From Lachnospiraceae bacterium AM48-27BH (lineage in GTDB: Bacteria > Bacillota > Clostridia > Lachnospirales > Lachnospiraceae): a DNA stretch of 64,000 bases. Shown one piece after another: positions 24,099 through 34,317 of the stretch. The DNA lies in assembly GCA_003478355.1 (NCBI GenBank), contig QUFC01000015.1, positions 19,756 through 83,755 of the forward strand. Direction: 5' to 3'. Position 1 is the stretch's first letter; each line of letters opens with the position of its first letter. Below the pieces are notes generated by a model. The model made no database searches. It had not been told where the DNA came from and worked only from the letters and a program-made list of their open reading frames with translations. A program made the translations under genes and the position numbers.

Positions 24099-25604
24099 TT
24101 AATTCCATTGTACCGGAGTCGGACGCTTTGATGAGAATACATCTTCTGCTTTAAACAGGTCATCCAGTTTCCGCTTGGAGGTATCGTCTCCAGCCTCAAT
24201 GTCCTTCCACATCCGGTATCCGTCCAGATTCCGACGGCCCTGTCGTAAGTAGTCTTTGCCGAACTGAACCCAATACTGTGTGGAATCTACGTTACAGAAG
24301 TAGCGGAAGCCCAGGTTGTGCAGGTAATTGAAGCGGTCATTATCACTGGAATACGGATGCCAGTCTCCAACATCCGCACCAAATGGAAACAAAATGATAT
24401 CCGTTGGGCCGATCAGAGATTCTACTTCATTTTCCCATTTATCACAGTCCGTTTTGAAATGGGCATATTCAATATTGCCGAGATCCCGGTGTCCCCAGCT
24501 GTGAGAAGCCAGTTCCCAGCCATTGTCACGGAGACACTGGGCAACAGCAGAAGCAGTCTGGCGGTCTTCCTCATAGGTAGGGGAATCGCTGTAGGACGCA
24601 GCCGTGCGGTAGCCTAAGATTCCCTGGTAGCCGGTAAATGCAATGACAGCTCTGGCACCACGGTAGGAGAAATCCGGATGTTCCTGGATGAAATCCTCCA
24701 GCAGGGGAACCAGGTCATAAGAACCAGTGGAAATGGTTCCGTCATCCAGCTTCATCTCGCAGGTCGGTTTACCGTCAGCTCCGATCACTATGCGTGAGGC
24801 AAAGCCATCACCGTCCATGTATTCATAGTAGCAGACATCATCCTGGGACATGACAAATGCCTGTTTTCCTTCAGGAAGAAGAATCTCTCCTTTTTTCATG
24901 ATAGTCTGTCCAGTTTCATCGGTGGTCTCATAGGCGATGTCATGAAGGCGCACCAGTACGAATCCCTTGTCGTACATGGACTGCAGGATTTTTAAGAATT
25001 CGTCTGCGGTTGTCATAACCTGATTGTAGCCGCGTTCGTCGGAGTCACCGTCAAATGCTTTATCCTCATCCATGATCAAAGTATGGAAGAAGATATGAGT
25101 GACCTTGTTTAGATCGTATGGAACTAAGGTCTCTTTTGCCTGTTCATAACTGGTAACTGCTTCAAGATATTCTGGATGCTGGTCATAATCAGAAGCTCCC
25201 TTTAATAATTCAATGGCCTTGTCATAATCATAACCGGCGGCGATGAAATTGGCCTGCTCTAACAGGGATGTGCTGCTGACAGCGGAGTTGGAAGAGGTTT
25301 CCTGCCCCGGATCCAGCGGATCAGAAGCGGAAGGATCAGTTGGACTGCCAGAGGAACCATTGACTGAGCCGGAAACCGTTACACTGGACTGGTTACCGGG
25401 TGTTTTTTCTGGTTTCATTTTCTGGAACTGACGGATGCAGATAAAAATACCGCATCCGACAACTGCCACCAGCAAAAGGATCAGAAGAAGAATTGGAATG
25501 CGGTTATGCTGACGCCGTCGTCTGCGAAAAGAGTAGTTTGATTTGCGTATGGAACTCCGCCTGTTGGAATGGCGGGAAGGACTTCCACTATAATAATCCA
25601 TCAT
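24099..25604 (-). CDS. Membrane-anchored polysaccharide deacetylase family protein
   Basis: 501 residues. An Arg-rich cytoplasmic tail is followed by one transmembrane helix (about 37-58, IPILLLILLLVAVVGCGIFI). A Ser/Thr/Pro linker (about 65-115), a helical segment and an extracellular NodB-type domain come next. SQDDVCYYEY holds the catalytic Asp pair region and LASHSWGHRDLG the metal-binding SxxxH. Such enzymes remove N- or O-acetyl groups from peptidoglycan or other wall glycans. The ATG at 25604 follows AAGAGGTG; a GTG two codons upstream is possible. It is probably monocistronic. Confidence 0.82.
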   Translation of the reverse strand: MMDYYSGSPSRHSNRRSSIRKSNYSFRRRRRQHNRIPILLLILLLVAVVGCGIFICIRQFQKMKPEKTPGNQSSVTVSGSVNGSSGSPTDPSASDPLDPGQETSSNSAVSSTSLLEQANFIAAGYDYDKAIELLKGASDYDQHPEYLEAVTSYEQAKETLVPYDLNKVTHIFFHTLIMDEDKAFDGDSDERGYNQVMTTADEFLKILQSMYDKGFVLVRLHDIAYETTDETGQTIMKKGEILLPEGKQAFVMSQDDVCYYEYMDGDGFASRIVIGADGKPTCEMKLDDGTISTGSYDLVPLLEDFIQEHPDFSYRGARAVIAFTGYQGILGYRTAASYSDSPTYEEDRQTASAVAQCLRDNGWELASHSWGHRDLGNIEYAHFKTDCDKWENEVESLIGPTDIILFPFGADVGDWHPYSSDNDRFNYLHNLGFRYFCNVDSTQYWVQFGKDYLRQGRRNLDGYRMWKDIEAGDDTSKRKLDDLFKAEDVFSSKRPTPVQWN

Positions 25605-25778
25605 GGTCACCTCTTAAGAATATTTGTTCAGTATCTGTAATTATTCAGTACTTAAGAATAGTATAGCACAGAGCATCAAATGGTGTAAATGAGCTGAGGA
25701 GGAAATTAAGAAGTTTGGAATAAAAAGGAAAGGATTCTCCATAAATTATGAAGAGAAACCCATGATCGAGGGAAAATT

Positions 25779-26957
25779 ATGAGCCAGTTTATGTACCGTG
25801 TCCTGGCATGGATCACCGCCCTTGTGGTCAGCGGCGGCGTAGTCCGGACGGAGGCACCTGTGGGACCGGAAATATCGGCGCCATCGGCGGTATTGATGGA
25901 AGCTTCCACCGGGCAGATCATTTATGAGAAAAATGGGGAAGAGCAGAGAAGTCCGGCCAGTATCACGAAGATCATGACGCTGATCCTGATTTTTGATGCC
26001 ATTGACAGCGGAAAGATCAGCTTGTCCGATCAGGTGGTGACCAGTGCCTATGCCAAATCCATGGGAGGTTCCCAGGTGTTTTTGGAAGAGGGGGAAATGC
26101 AGACGGTGGAGACACTGATCAAATGTATCGTGATCGCATCTGGAAATGACGCATCGGTAGCCATGGCAGAATACATAGCGGGAAGCGAGGAGGAATTTGT
26201 CCGTCAGATGAACGAGCGGGCAAAGGGATTAGGTATGAATGATACGAATTTTGAGGATTGTTGTGGCCTGACGGATTCACCGACCCATGTGACCACGGCA
26301 AAAGACATCGCCATCATGTCCAGAGAACTGATCACGAAATATCCGCAGATCCACAATTATTCCACCATCTGGATGGAAAATATCACCCATGTGACGAAAC
26401 AGGGTACCAAGGAGTTTGGACTTTCCAACACGAACCGGCTGCTGAAAATGGCCACCAATTTCCGGGTGACCGGGTTAAAGACCGGCTCTACATCCACAGC
26501 GAAATACTGCCTGTCTGCCACGGCAGAAAAGGACGGGATAGAACTGATCGCGGCGGTAATGGCGGCACCGGACTATAAGGCAAGATTTGCGGATGCGGCA
26601 GCGTTATTAAATTATGGGTATTCCATCTGTCGTCTGTATGAGGACCCGGATCCGCCGGTTCTGCCATCAATGCCTGTGGAAGGCGGTGTGGAAGAGCAGA
26701 CAGGGCTGGTCTATGACGGAGCATTTTCTTATCTCAGCACTGACGGAGAAGATTTCGGGACGATTGAGAGGATATTGAAGCTGGAAGAAACCTTAAAGGC
26801 TCCGGTGGAAGCAGGTCAGAAGGCCGGAATTCTGGAATATCGGCTTCAGGGAGAAAAGATCGGGGAGATTCCTGTGGTAACGGAGACGGCGGTAAGGCAG
26901 GCGGGCTACCCGGATTATTTAAAAAGGCTTGTTCTGGCATGGATGACAGGGTTGTAA
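25779..26957 (+). CDS. D-alanyl-D-alanine carboxypeptidase (S11, DacF/PBP5 type)
   Basis: 392 residues. A signal-type hydrophobic N-terminus (about 8-22) is followed by a penicillin-binding serine peptidase domain. The catalytic S-x-x-K is SITK at 61-64, the S-x-N is in IASGNDAS and the KTG is in GLKTGSTST. A C-terminal beta domain follows (about 290-370), then a terminal amphipathic stretch, LKRLVLAWMTGL, likely to hold the enzyme at the membrane. It trims the fifth D-Ala of peptidoglycan stems. It is divergent from the deacetylase gene upstream. Confidence 0.92.
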   Translation: MSQFMYRVLAWITALVVSGGVVRTEAPVGPEISAPSAVLMEASTGQIIYEKNGEEQRSPASITKIMTLILIFDAIDSGKISLSDQVVTSAYAKSMGGSQVFLEEGEMQTVETLIKCIVIASGNDASVAMAEYIAGSEEEFVRQMNERAKGLGMNDTNFEDCCGLTDSPTHVTTAKDIAIMSRELITKYPQIHNYSTIWMENITHVTKQGTKEFGLSNTNRLLKMATNFRVTGLKTGSTSTAKYCLSATAEKDGIELIAAVMAAPDYKARFADAAALLNYGYSICRLYEDPDPPVLPSMPVEGGVEEQTGLVYDGAFSYLSTDGEDFGTIERILKLEETLKAPVEAGQKAGILEYRLQGEKIGEIPVVTETAVRQAGYPDYLKRLVLAWMTGL

Positions 26958-27015
26958 AATTTTTTACTTTCCGCTATACTATTTTTAGTTGCAGGATGAA
27001 AAGTGGAGGAACGAC

Positions 27016-27972
27016 ATGGAAAAATTATCGGTAATTGTGCCATGTTTTAATGAGCAGGAAACGTTACAGGATTATTATGATGCCATCAGCAAAGTCCGGG
27101 AGACTTTGCTTGGAAAAGAATGTGAACTTCAAGTAATCCTGGTGGATGATGGGTCAAAGGATGGAACTCTGACGAAGATGAAAGAACTTTCCGGGCAGTG
27201 TTCCTGGATCCGTTATATTTCCTTTACCAGAAATTTTGGAAAAGAGGCAGCCATTTATGCAGGGCTGACCCATGCGGAGGGAGAATATGTATCATTGATG
27301 GATGTGGATCTGCAGGATCCGCCGGAGCTGATTCCGGAGATGTTAGACATCATCCGTCAGGGAGAGTATGACTGCGTGGGAACCAGAAGAGTGGACCGCA
27401 AGGGCGAACCGCCGATCCGGTCATTTTTTGCACGGATGTTTTATAAGCTGATGAACCATATTTCTGATGTGGAGATCGTGGACGGAGCCAGGGATTTCCG
27501 GTTGATGACCAGAAGATATGTAAACAGCCTTCTGGAGATGAAGGAGTATAACCGTTTTTCCAAGGGACTTTTTGGCTGGGTCGGTTATAAGACGAAGTGG
27601 CTGGAGTATGAGAATATCGAGCGGAAGAAGGGGGAGACCAAGTGGTCATTTTTCAAGCTGCTGGCTTACAGCATTGACGGAATCGTGGCATTTTCCACGG
27701 CCCCGGTGCGGTTTGCGGCATGGCTGGGAATCGCATTCTGTATGCTGGCATTTCTCTTTATTTTGGTAATTATTGGGCGGACGCTGGTATTTGGTGATCC
27801 TGTGGCTGGATGGCCGTCACTGGTGTGCATTATTTTGATGCTGTCTGGAATTCAGTTATTCTGCCTGGGGCTGATGGGTGAGTATCTGTCGAAGACGTAT
27901 CTGGAAGTGAAGAAGAGGCCGATCTATCTGTGTAAGGAAACGAATGTAGAGAAAGAGGCCGATGAAAAATAA
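27016..27972 (+). CDS. Family 2 glycosyltransferase with two C-terminal membrane helices
   Basis: 318 residues from the ATG at 27016, which follows GTGGAGGA. The GT-A domain has VIVPCFNEQETL, LVDDGSKDGT, FTRNFGKEAAIYAGL and the metal site MDVDLQDPPELIPEM. Two hydrophobic segments near the C-terminus (about 230-300) give the GtrB/DPM1-like topology. Such enzymes transfer a sugar to undecaprenyl phosphate for later use on the cell surface. The sugar is unknown, and no flippase or acceptor genes lie nearby. Confidence 0.88.
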   Translation: MEKLSVIVPCFNEQETLQDYYDAISKVRETLLGKECELQVILVDDGSKDGTLTKMKELSGQCSWIRYISFTRNFGKEAAIYAGLTHAEGEYVSLMDVDLQDPPELIPEMLDIIRQGEYDCVGTRRVDRKGEPPIRSFFARMFYKLMNHISDVEIVDGARDFRLMTRRYVNSLLEMKEYNRFSKGLFGWVGYKTKWLEYENIERKKGETKWSFFKLLAYSIDGIVAFSTAPVRFAAWLGIAFCMLAFLFILVIIGRTLVFGDPVAGWPSLVCIILMLSGIQLFCLGLMGEYLSKTYLEVKKRPIYLCKETNVEKEADEK

Positions 27973-27990
27973 GAGAATCATAGATATAGA

Positions 27991-28036
27991 AATGCCAGGG
28001 CAGTTGGGATATAATCCCGCTGTCCTGGCATTTTTT
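27991..28036. terminator. Bidirectional terminator
   Basis: AATGCCAGG and CCTGGCATT with inner CAG/CTG pairing and a T6 run, between convergent glycosyltransferase and binding-protein genes. Confidence 0.85.
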
Positions 28037-28040
28037 AAAC

Positions 28041-29038
28041 CTATTTTCCAGCCGCTTTTCTGGCATACTCCGTCGTTACCAGATCCTCATAAGGAACCCG
28101 TTCTTCCAATTCTCCAGCTTCTTCCAGGATATTCTGCAAAAGGTCAAAGCTGTCTTTCTGGAAAATGGTATCCTTTTCCAGGTATCCTGTTTCTGATACC
28201 TTTCCACGATCATCGTGAGCTTATCCAGATCAGTCTCCGGAAACTGGGGTTTGATGGTCCTGGCAATCTCTTCTGCTGTATGGGAGTTTACATAATCAAG
28301 ACCTTCCTGAATGGCGTTGGTGAATTTCTGGATGATCTGTGGATTTTTTTCTATATAACTCTGCTTTGCACAGTAGGCGGTGTAAGGCACATAACCGGAA
28401 TCTGTTCCTAAAGAAGCAACCACGTAACCGCTGCCTTCCGTTTCCAGTCCAGTGGCGAAAGGTTCAAATTCAACGGTATAGTCTGCATTGCTGCTTGTAA
28501 ATGCTGCTGCAGTCAGTCCGAAGCTGATGCTCTGATCGATGGTTAAGTCCGTTTTCGGATCAATTCCATGTTTCTTTAAGATATACTCAAATACCATCTG
28601 CGGCATGCCACCAGCCCGGCCACCCAGTACCTTCGTACCTTTCAGTTTTGACCACTGGAATGCCGGATCTGGCTGCCGTCCTACCAGAAAGTTACCGGCA
28701 CGCTGGGTTAACTGGGCGAAATTGACGGCGTAGTCGGAAGCGCCGTTGGCGTAAGTATAGATGCTGGCCTCAGACCCCATAAATCCGATATCGGCATCGC
28801 CGGATACCAGGGCAGTCATGACCTTGTCAGCTCCGGCTCCATTGACCAGACTTAAGTCGATGCCCTGGTCTTTGAAATAGCCTAATTCGATGGCGGCGTA
28901 CTGCGGTGCATAGAAGATGGAATGGGCCACTTCATTTAAGGTAACAGGGGTCATGGCGTCATCAGGGGCCTTGGCACAGCCGGAGAGGGCAAGCAGGGCG
29001 CTAAGGACGAGAACGGTTGCTTTTTTTATGGATATCAT
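28041..29038 (-). CDS. NMT1/SsuA-type ABC substrate-binding lipoprotein, one frameshift
   Basis: The N-terminus has lipobox LSGC (cysteine at residue 21). VAHSIFYAPQYAAIELGYFK, then the LVNGAGADKVMTALVSGDADIGF type pattern, identify the NMT1/THI5-like periplasmic-binding family, whose members bind pyrimidine thiamine precursors, taurine, nitrate or similar. The frame breaks at 28175-28178. One added T on the plus strand gives QDTWKKDTIFQKDSFDLLQN and a normal end at 28041 (about 332 residues). No ATPase or permease gene is adjacent, so this is an orphan binding protein. Confidence 0.85.
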
Positions 29039-29180
29039 AGAAAGATCTGCCTCCTGGGAGAAAATCTGATTTCTATAAGATATGAAAAGAAAAAATCAGA
29101 GGTGCGGAAATAATGGATTTGTGCTATGATAAAAAAGAAGAGAGTAAGTAATGAAAGGAAAGCTGTGGAAGGAGTTTCAG

Positions 29181-30194
29181 ATGTTGAAATTTGATGAGCA
29201 GAAGGCAGTGGACAGCGTCAATGGGGCACTGGCTTTGAGAGCAGAAATTGAAAGAATTACAGATGAAATCTGGAGCAGCGGATTTGATGGAATTTATTGG
29301 CTGGGGATTGGCGGAACCTGGGCGTCCTGTCTTCAGGCAGAGGTTTTTATGAAAGAAAGAAGTGCGCTTCCTGTTTATGTGGAACAGGCAGCGGAGTTCT
29401 TAACAACCGGTAATAAACGTTTTACAGACCGGTCAGTGGTTATTTTTTCTTCCGTGACAGGCAGTACGAAAGAGATGCAGGAAGCAGTAGAAAAAGCACA
29501 TAAAATCGGTGCCAGAGTGTTTGGGTTCATAGATAAGAAGGATGCGCCTCTGGTGAAATTATGTGACTGGTGTATTTCTTATCCGGTCAATGAACAGTTG
29601 AAGTTTTATATGGCTGCTTCCAGACTGATGTATCTGAATGGAGAATTCCCGGAATATGAGGATTACTGGAATAATATGGATGCGTACCTGGCAGATGCGC
29701 TTGCACAGGTAGAAATTAAGGCAGATGCCTGGGCAGCGGATTATGCGGAAAAGAAATATGAATATGTGAAGAAGCATCCGGAGATGCCCCATTATTTTAT
29801 TGGAAGTGGAAATCAGTGGGGCGCCACTTATTCCTATGCCATGTGTTACTGGGAGGAACAGCTCTGGATCCGGACAAAATCCATTTCCTGTGGGGAATTT
29901 TTCCATGGAACGCTTGAAGTTATGGATGCGGAAACGCCCGTGACATTGTTTCTTGGCGAGGATGCACAGAGGCCATTGGCAGAGAGGGTGAAAAATTTTC
30001 TTCCCAGAGTATGCCGCAACTATAACTTGATCGATACAAAGGATTATGAATTAAAAGGAATTAAGGAAGCGTATCGTGGGACGATTTCCCATCTGGTGAT
30101 GCATGGGGTCAATAACCGTGTAGATGCCCATATGGAAGCTGCATTTTGCCATCCTATGGATATCAGACGTTATTACAGACAGTGGGATTATTGA
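29181..30194 (+). CDS. SIS-domain protein, FrlB-like (fructoselysine-6-P deglycase type)
   Basis: 337 residues from the ATG at 29181, chosen over 29151 because GGAAGGAG lies six bases upstream. The first SIS domain contains YWLGIGGTWASCLQAEVF and VVIFSSVTGSTKEMQEAV. The second contains HYFIGSGNQWGATYSYAMCY, and the region SISCGEFFHGTLEVMD carries the catalytic-type Glu and His of FrlB and related ketoamine or aminosugar deglycases/isomerases. The length matches E. coli FrlB. No kinase or PTS gene is adjacent, so the substrate is uncertain. Confidence 0.8.
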   Translation: MLKFDEQKAVDSVNGALALRAEIERITDEIWSSGFDGIYWLGIGGTWASCLQAEVFMKERSALPVYVEQAAEFLTTGNKRFTDRSVVIFSSVTGSTKEMQEAVEKAHKIGARVFGFIDKKDAPLVKLCDWCISYPVNEQLKFYMAASRLMYLNGEFPEYEDYWNNMDAYLADALAQVEIKADAWAADYAEKKYEYVKKHPEMPHYFIGSGNQWGATYSYAMCYWEEQLWIRTKSISCGEFFHGTLEVMDAETPVTLFLGEDAQRPLAERVKNFLPRVCRNYNLIDTKDYELKGIKEAYRGTISHLVMHGVNNRVDAHMEAAFCHPMDIRRYYRQWDY

Positions 30195-30212
30195 AAAATG
30201 GGAGCGTGACCG

Positions 30213-31133
30213 ATGGAATTACGTCAGTTTACCTATGTGGACATGGTAGCCACCTGTGGAAGTTTTACGAAAGCGGCGGCAAAATTATTTATCAGCCAGC
30301 CGGCCCTCAGTAATTATATTGGGAAGATAGAAGAAGATCTTGGAGTGCAATTGTTTGACCGTTCTTCCACCTCATTGACACTTACCTATGCGGGAGAGCA
30401 GTATTTGAAGCATGCCAGGGTGATTCTGGGGCAGATGGATGAAATGGACAAAAAAATCCGGGATATCACCCAGAATATGAAAGGAAAACTCCGGCTGGGA
30501 TTTCCAAGTGAGCGGATTATTTATATGCTGCCGCTTATTTTGGCTCCTCTGAAAACAAAATATCCCGGAATTGATGTGGAAGTGTTCACTGGACCGGGAA
30601 ACCGGCTGACGGAGGGACTGAAGGCCGGGGAGATGGATTTCGTATTTCTGCCAACCTGGGTTCCACAAAAGGGTATCATTCAGGAAGAAATCTGCCAGGA
30701 AGAGCTGGTACTGGTAACGGCAAAGGACTATCTTCCTTTAGAATGTATTCTGGATTCGGAAAAGAAGATCATTCGATGGAAAGAAATAGCAAAGCTTCCA
30801 TTTATTACCTTAAAAAAAGGTCATGCCCTTCGGGCAAGTGTGGAGGTTTTGTTTAGTAATGCAGACAGAAAACCGGATATTTTTTTTGAATCCCACAGCA
30901 ATATGCTTTCTTACCGCCTGGCAGCCCAGGGGCTTGGAGTGGCAGTGATCCCGGAGATTACGCTGGAACTGATGCAGGGAAGCATGGAGGCAGAAGTTTA
31001 TCATTTATCCCAATCTCCCATTACCTGGGAGGTGTCGGCATTATATCGGGACGGAGCCTATATCGGGCAGGTGGAGCGTGACCTTTTGGAAATGGCAAAG
31101 CAGGCGATGAAAGAACATAAGAAAAAGTTATAG
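30213..31133 (+). CDS. LysR-family transcriptional regulator
   Basis: 306 residues. The N-terminal helix-turn-helix reads FTKAAAKLFISQPALSNYIG (about 18-37), followed by the linker helix and a periplasmic-binding-like effector domain beginning GKLRLGFPSERIIYMLPLI. It starts 18 bases after the FrlB-like gene and is followed by the aconitase gene in the same direction. It could therefore regulate either. Confidence 0.92.
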   Translation: MELRQFTYVDMVATCGSFTKAAAKLFISQPALSNYIGKIEEDLGVQLFDRSSTSLTLTYAGEQYLKHARVILGQMDEMDKKIRDITQNMKGKLRLGFPSERIIYMLPLILAPLKTKYPGIDVEVFTGPGNRLTEGLKAGEMDFVFLPTWVPQKGIIQEEICQEELVLVTAKDYLPLECILDSEKKIIRWKEIAKLPFITLKKGHALRASVEVLFSNADRKPDIFFESHSNMLSYRLAAQGLGVAVIPEITLELMQGSMEAEVYHLSQSPITWEVSALYRDGAYIGQVERDLLEMAKQAMKEHKKKL

Positions 31134-31229
31134 GATTCATTCATAAAAACAAATTTTACTTATAATATGCACCCACTTATAATGAAGTCAAGAACGTAAA
31201 CGAGACTCAAAAAGGAGGGTGCTGTTTTT

Positions 31230-33182
31230 ATGGGAAAAAACCTGACAAGAAAAATCTTAGAAGCACATTTAGCAAAGCCATCGGATATGAAGCCGGGAGA
31301 GGAAATCTATGTAAAGGTAGATCAGACCCTGACACATGACATCAATGCGGTGATGACCTATCTGGCATTTGAGGCCATTGGGATTGACCGTACCCAGGTG
31401 GAGACCAGTGTCAGCTACTTAGATCATAACCTGTTATATCTGGATAATAAAACCCCGGATGATCACATCTATTTACAGTCTGTTGCGAAACGATTTGGTG
31501 TCCATGTATCCAGACCTGGAAATGGCATTTGCCATGCAGTTCATGTCGCCAGATTTGGAGCCCCTGGAAAGCTGAGCATGGGCGGTGACAGCCATACGCC
31601 TCATGGCGGCTCCATCGGTATGCTGTGTATCGGTGTCGGTGGCATGGATGTGGCAACGGCTATGACGGGAGTGCCGATGAGACTGAAAATGCCGGAGATT
31701 ATCCGGGTGAATTTAAAAGGACATTTAAAACCGGGCTGCAATGCCAAGGAAGTGATTCTGGAGATGCTTCGCCGGGTTGGAATCAAAGGTGGACTTGGAA
31801 AAGTATTTGAATATGTCGGAGAAGGTGCGGCTGGTCTTGAAGTGGCAGAACGTGCAACGATCACCAACATGGGAGCCGAGATGGGTGCCACCACTTCCAT
31901 TTTCCCAGGGGACGAGCAGGTGCAAAAATTTATGCGGGCTCAGGGAAGAGAAGCCGAATATGTGGAAATGCTTCCGGATGAGGATGCCGAGTACGATGGT
32001 GAGATAGAGATTGATTTAAGCCAGCTGGAGCCACTCATTGCATGTCCGCATCAGCCGGACAATGTCGTCCCATTAAAAGAAGTAGAGAAAAAGAAGGTGC
32101 AGCAGGTCTTTATCGGAAGCTGTACCAATGCCAGCTATTCGGATATCGCCAAAGTGGCACTGGTGATGCAGGGACATCACGTGAATGAAAATGTGAGCTG
32201 TACCTGTGCTGTGTCTTCCAAACAGGTGTATAAACAGCTTTTGAAGGATGGTTATCTGGAGATGCTTGTGGATGCAGGTGTCCGGATTCTGGAAATTGCC
32301 TGTGGACCATGCTGTGCCATCGGTCAGTCACCGGCCACCAAGGGTGTAGCAGTCCGCACCTCCAACCGGAATTTTAAAGGGCGGGCAGGCAATCCGACCG
32401 CAGAAATCTACCTGGTGAGCCCGGAGAGTGCAGCGGCTACGGCGATTTTAGGAACCTTTGCCAGTGCAGAGGATATTTTAGGTGAAGATGTGGCAAAACT
32501 GGCCGAGATTCACGAACCGGAAACCTATCCGGTGGATGATTCCATGATCATCAAACCGCTGCCGGAGGAGGAAGCACAGAACGTGGAGATCGTCCGCGGT
32601 CCGAATATCCAGCCGCTTCCGGTGCCAGAACCATTTACCGATCATTTATGCGTTCCGATCAGCTTAAAGACCGTGTACAATATCACCACCGATGATATCA
32701 CACCGGCCAGTGCCGAATTTTCCAGTATGCGTTCCAACATTCCGCTGATGAGCAAATATTGCTACCACCGCTATGATCCGGAATTTTCTGAGAGAGCCAA
32801 AAAAATGGGACAGAGCATCATCATCGGAGGAGAAAACTATGGTCAGGGCTCTTCCAGAGAACATGCAGCGATCAACCCGATGTATTTAGGTGTCCGGGCA
32901 GTCATTGCCAAGAGCATTGCCAGAATCCATAAGGGCAATTTGTTGAATCATGGCATTATTCCGATGGTATTTGAAGATCCGGCAGATTATGACAAGCTGG
33001 AAATGGGAGATGAATTGGAAATCCAGGATCTGTTGAATCAGATGAAGACGAAAAGAGTGGAGGTGATTGATAAAACGAAAGGAATTGCATTTGGGGTATG
33101 TTTGGAGCTTTCTGATAATGAATTGGAAGTCATTTCCTGTGGTGGACAGCTTCGGTATCTGAAAAAACAGCTTGGGAAATAA
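31230..33182 (+). CDS. Aconitate hydratase (about 650-residue clostridial type)
   Basis: 650 residues in the large and small aconitase domains. Cluster ligands appear as the Cys in FIGSCTNASYSDI and the CxxC in IACGPCCAIGQSP. The small domain has NYGQGSSREHAA, the substrate-binding arginine block. It interconverts citrate and isocitrate with a [4Fe-4S] cluster. A GGAGGG site precedes the ATG. Two direct copies of ACTTATAAT lie upstream at 31158 and 31175. Together with the isocitrate dehydrogenase at 36867 it can form 2-oxoglutarate from citrate. Confidence 0.92.
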   Translation: MGKNLTRKILEAHLAKPSDMKPGEEIYVKVDQTLTHDINAVMTYLAFEAIGIDRTQVETSVSYLDHNLLYLDNKTPDDHIYLQSVAKRFGVHVSRPGNGICHAVHVARFGAPGKLSMGGDSHTPHGGSIGMLCIGVGGMDVATAMTGVPMRLKMPEIIRVNLKGHLKPGCNAKEVILEMLRRVGIKGGLGKVFEYVGEGAAGLEVAERATITNMGAEMGATTSIFPGDEQVQKFMRAQGREAEYVEMLPDEDAEYDGEIEIDLSQLEPLIACPHQPDNVVPLKEVEKKKVQQVFIGSCTNASYSDIAKVALVMQGHHVNENVSCTCAVSSKQVYKQLLKDGYLEMLVDAGVRILEIACGPCCAIGQSPATKGVAVRTSNRNFKGRAGNPTAEIYLVSPESAAATAILGTFASAEDILGEDVAKLAEIHEPETYPVDDSMIIKPLPEEEAQNVEIVRGPNIQPLPVPEPFTDHLCVPISLKTVYNITTDDITPASAEFSSMRSNIPLMSKYCYHRYDPEFSERAKKMGQSIIIGGENYGQGSSREHAAINPMYLGVRAVIAKSIARIHKGNLLNHGIIPMVFEDPADYDKLEMGDELEIQDLLNQMKTKRVEVIDKTKGIAFGVCLELSDNELEVISCGGQLRYLKKQLGK

Positions 33183-33252
33183 GTCAGATTCACGCAAATT
33201 ACAAAAATTTAAGGGTGGGGACTCTTAAAAGGGGTAAGAAAGGACAAGAAAA

Positions 33253-34227
33253 ATGGGTGAAGAAAAAAACAAAAAAAGTGTTGTGGAAGAAATGAAGGAA
33301 TTAGGCGGAATGCCATGGTGGTTGTACTTGTTATGTGCAGCAATTATACTTGCAGTTACATTTACAGATACTTTAGGCTATGATGCTATGGCATTTATTG
33401 CAGTAACAACGGTAATGGCGATAATTCTAAACAAAATTGGTAATATATTACCAATTTGGAATACCTATATCGGCGGGGGTCTGTTAATGGTATTCTTTGG
33501 AACTGCGATATTAAAACAGTTGAATCTAATTCCAGAAGGATATGTGGAATTAATTGGAAATATTGTTCAGGGAGATGTTAATATATTAAATGTATTTATT
33601 ATTTCTCTGATTACAGGCTCTATTCTGTCCTTGGATCGTAAGGTATTGCTTCGCAGCTTCGGAGGATATATTCCATCCATTTTAGGTGGACTTGTGGGAG
33701 CGGCTGTATTTGGATGTGTGGCTGGTATTATCTTTGGAATCAGACCTATTGATATGGTGATTAAATATGTGCTTCCGATTATGGGAGATGGTAACGGAGC
33801 AGGTGCGGTACCGCTTTCTCAGATCTATGAGCAGATTAGCGGAGAGCCAGCAGCCAATTATTATTCATTTGCAATTATTGTTTTAACGATCGCAAATTTA
33901 TTCTGTATTGTAGCAGGAGCACTGTTGAATCGTTTAGGCCAGGTAAAACCGGAACTGACTGGCGATGGAACCAATATTATGCCGGTAGACAGCAATTTGA
34001 TCAAAGAGGATGTAAAAGTAAAAGTGACTTTAAATGACTATACAGGAGCATTGCTTTTATGTGGTACAATTTATGCAGTTGGTCGTCTGTTTAGTAAGGT
34101 GCTTCTTCCTTCTGTTTTTGGTGCTCAGATTCATACATTTGCATATAGCATTATTTTTGTAGTAATCATAGCGGCATTGGGAATTGTACTGATTATTGCA
34201 TCATTCTTTTTCTCATTTTTCTTATAA
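33253..34227 (+). pseudogene. 2-hydroxycarboxylate (citrate) transporter, internally deleted
   Basis: 324 residues against about 440 for CitS/CitP/MaeN relatives. Most of the protein is intact, including the reentrant-loop block GDGNGAGAVPLSQIY near residue 180. From there the text runs to TFAYSIIFVVIIAA and then straight into LGIVLIIASFFFSFFL, which looks like the normal family C-terminus. About 110-120 residues, including the second GGxG reentrant loop needed for transport, are therefore missing in frame. A functional carrier is unlikely. The gene is A/T-rich and AT-ending in codon use compared with its neighbours. Confidence 0.7.
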
Positions 34228-34317
34228 TAATGGGGGGGAGTCAAAAGATATTTGGATTCTGGTATCATCATAGAAGAAACTATGTGAAAAGATCAACATA
34301 TTTGGAGTGTGAATGTT

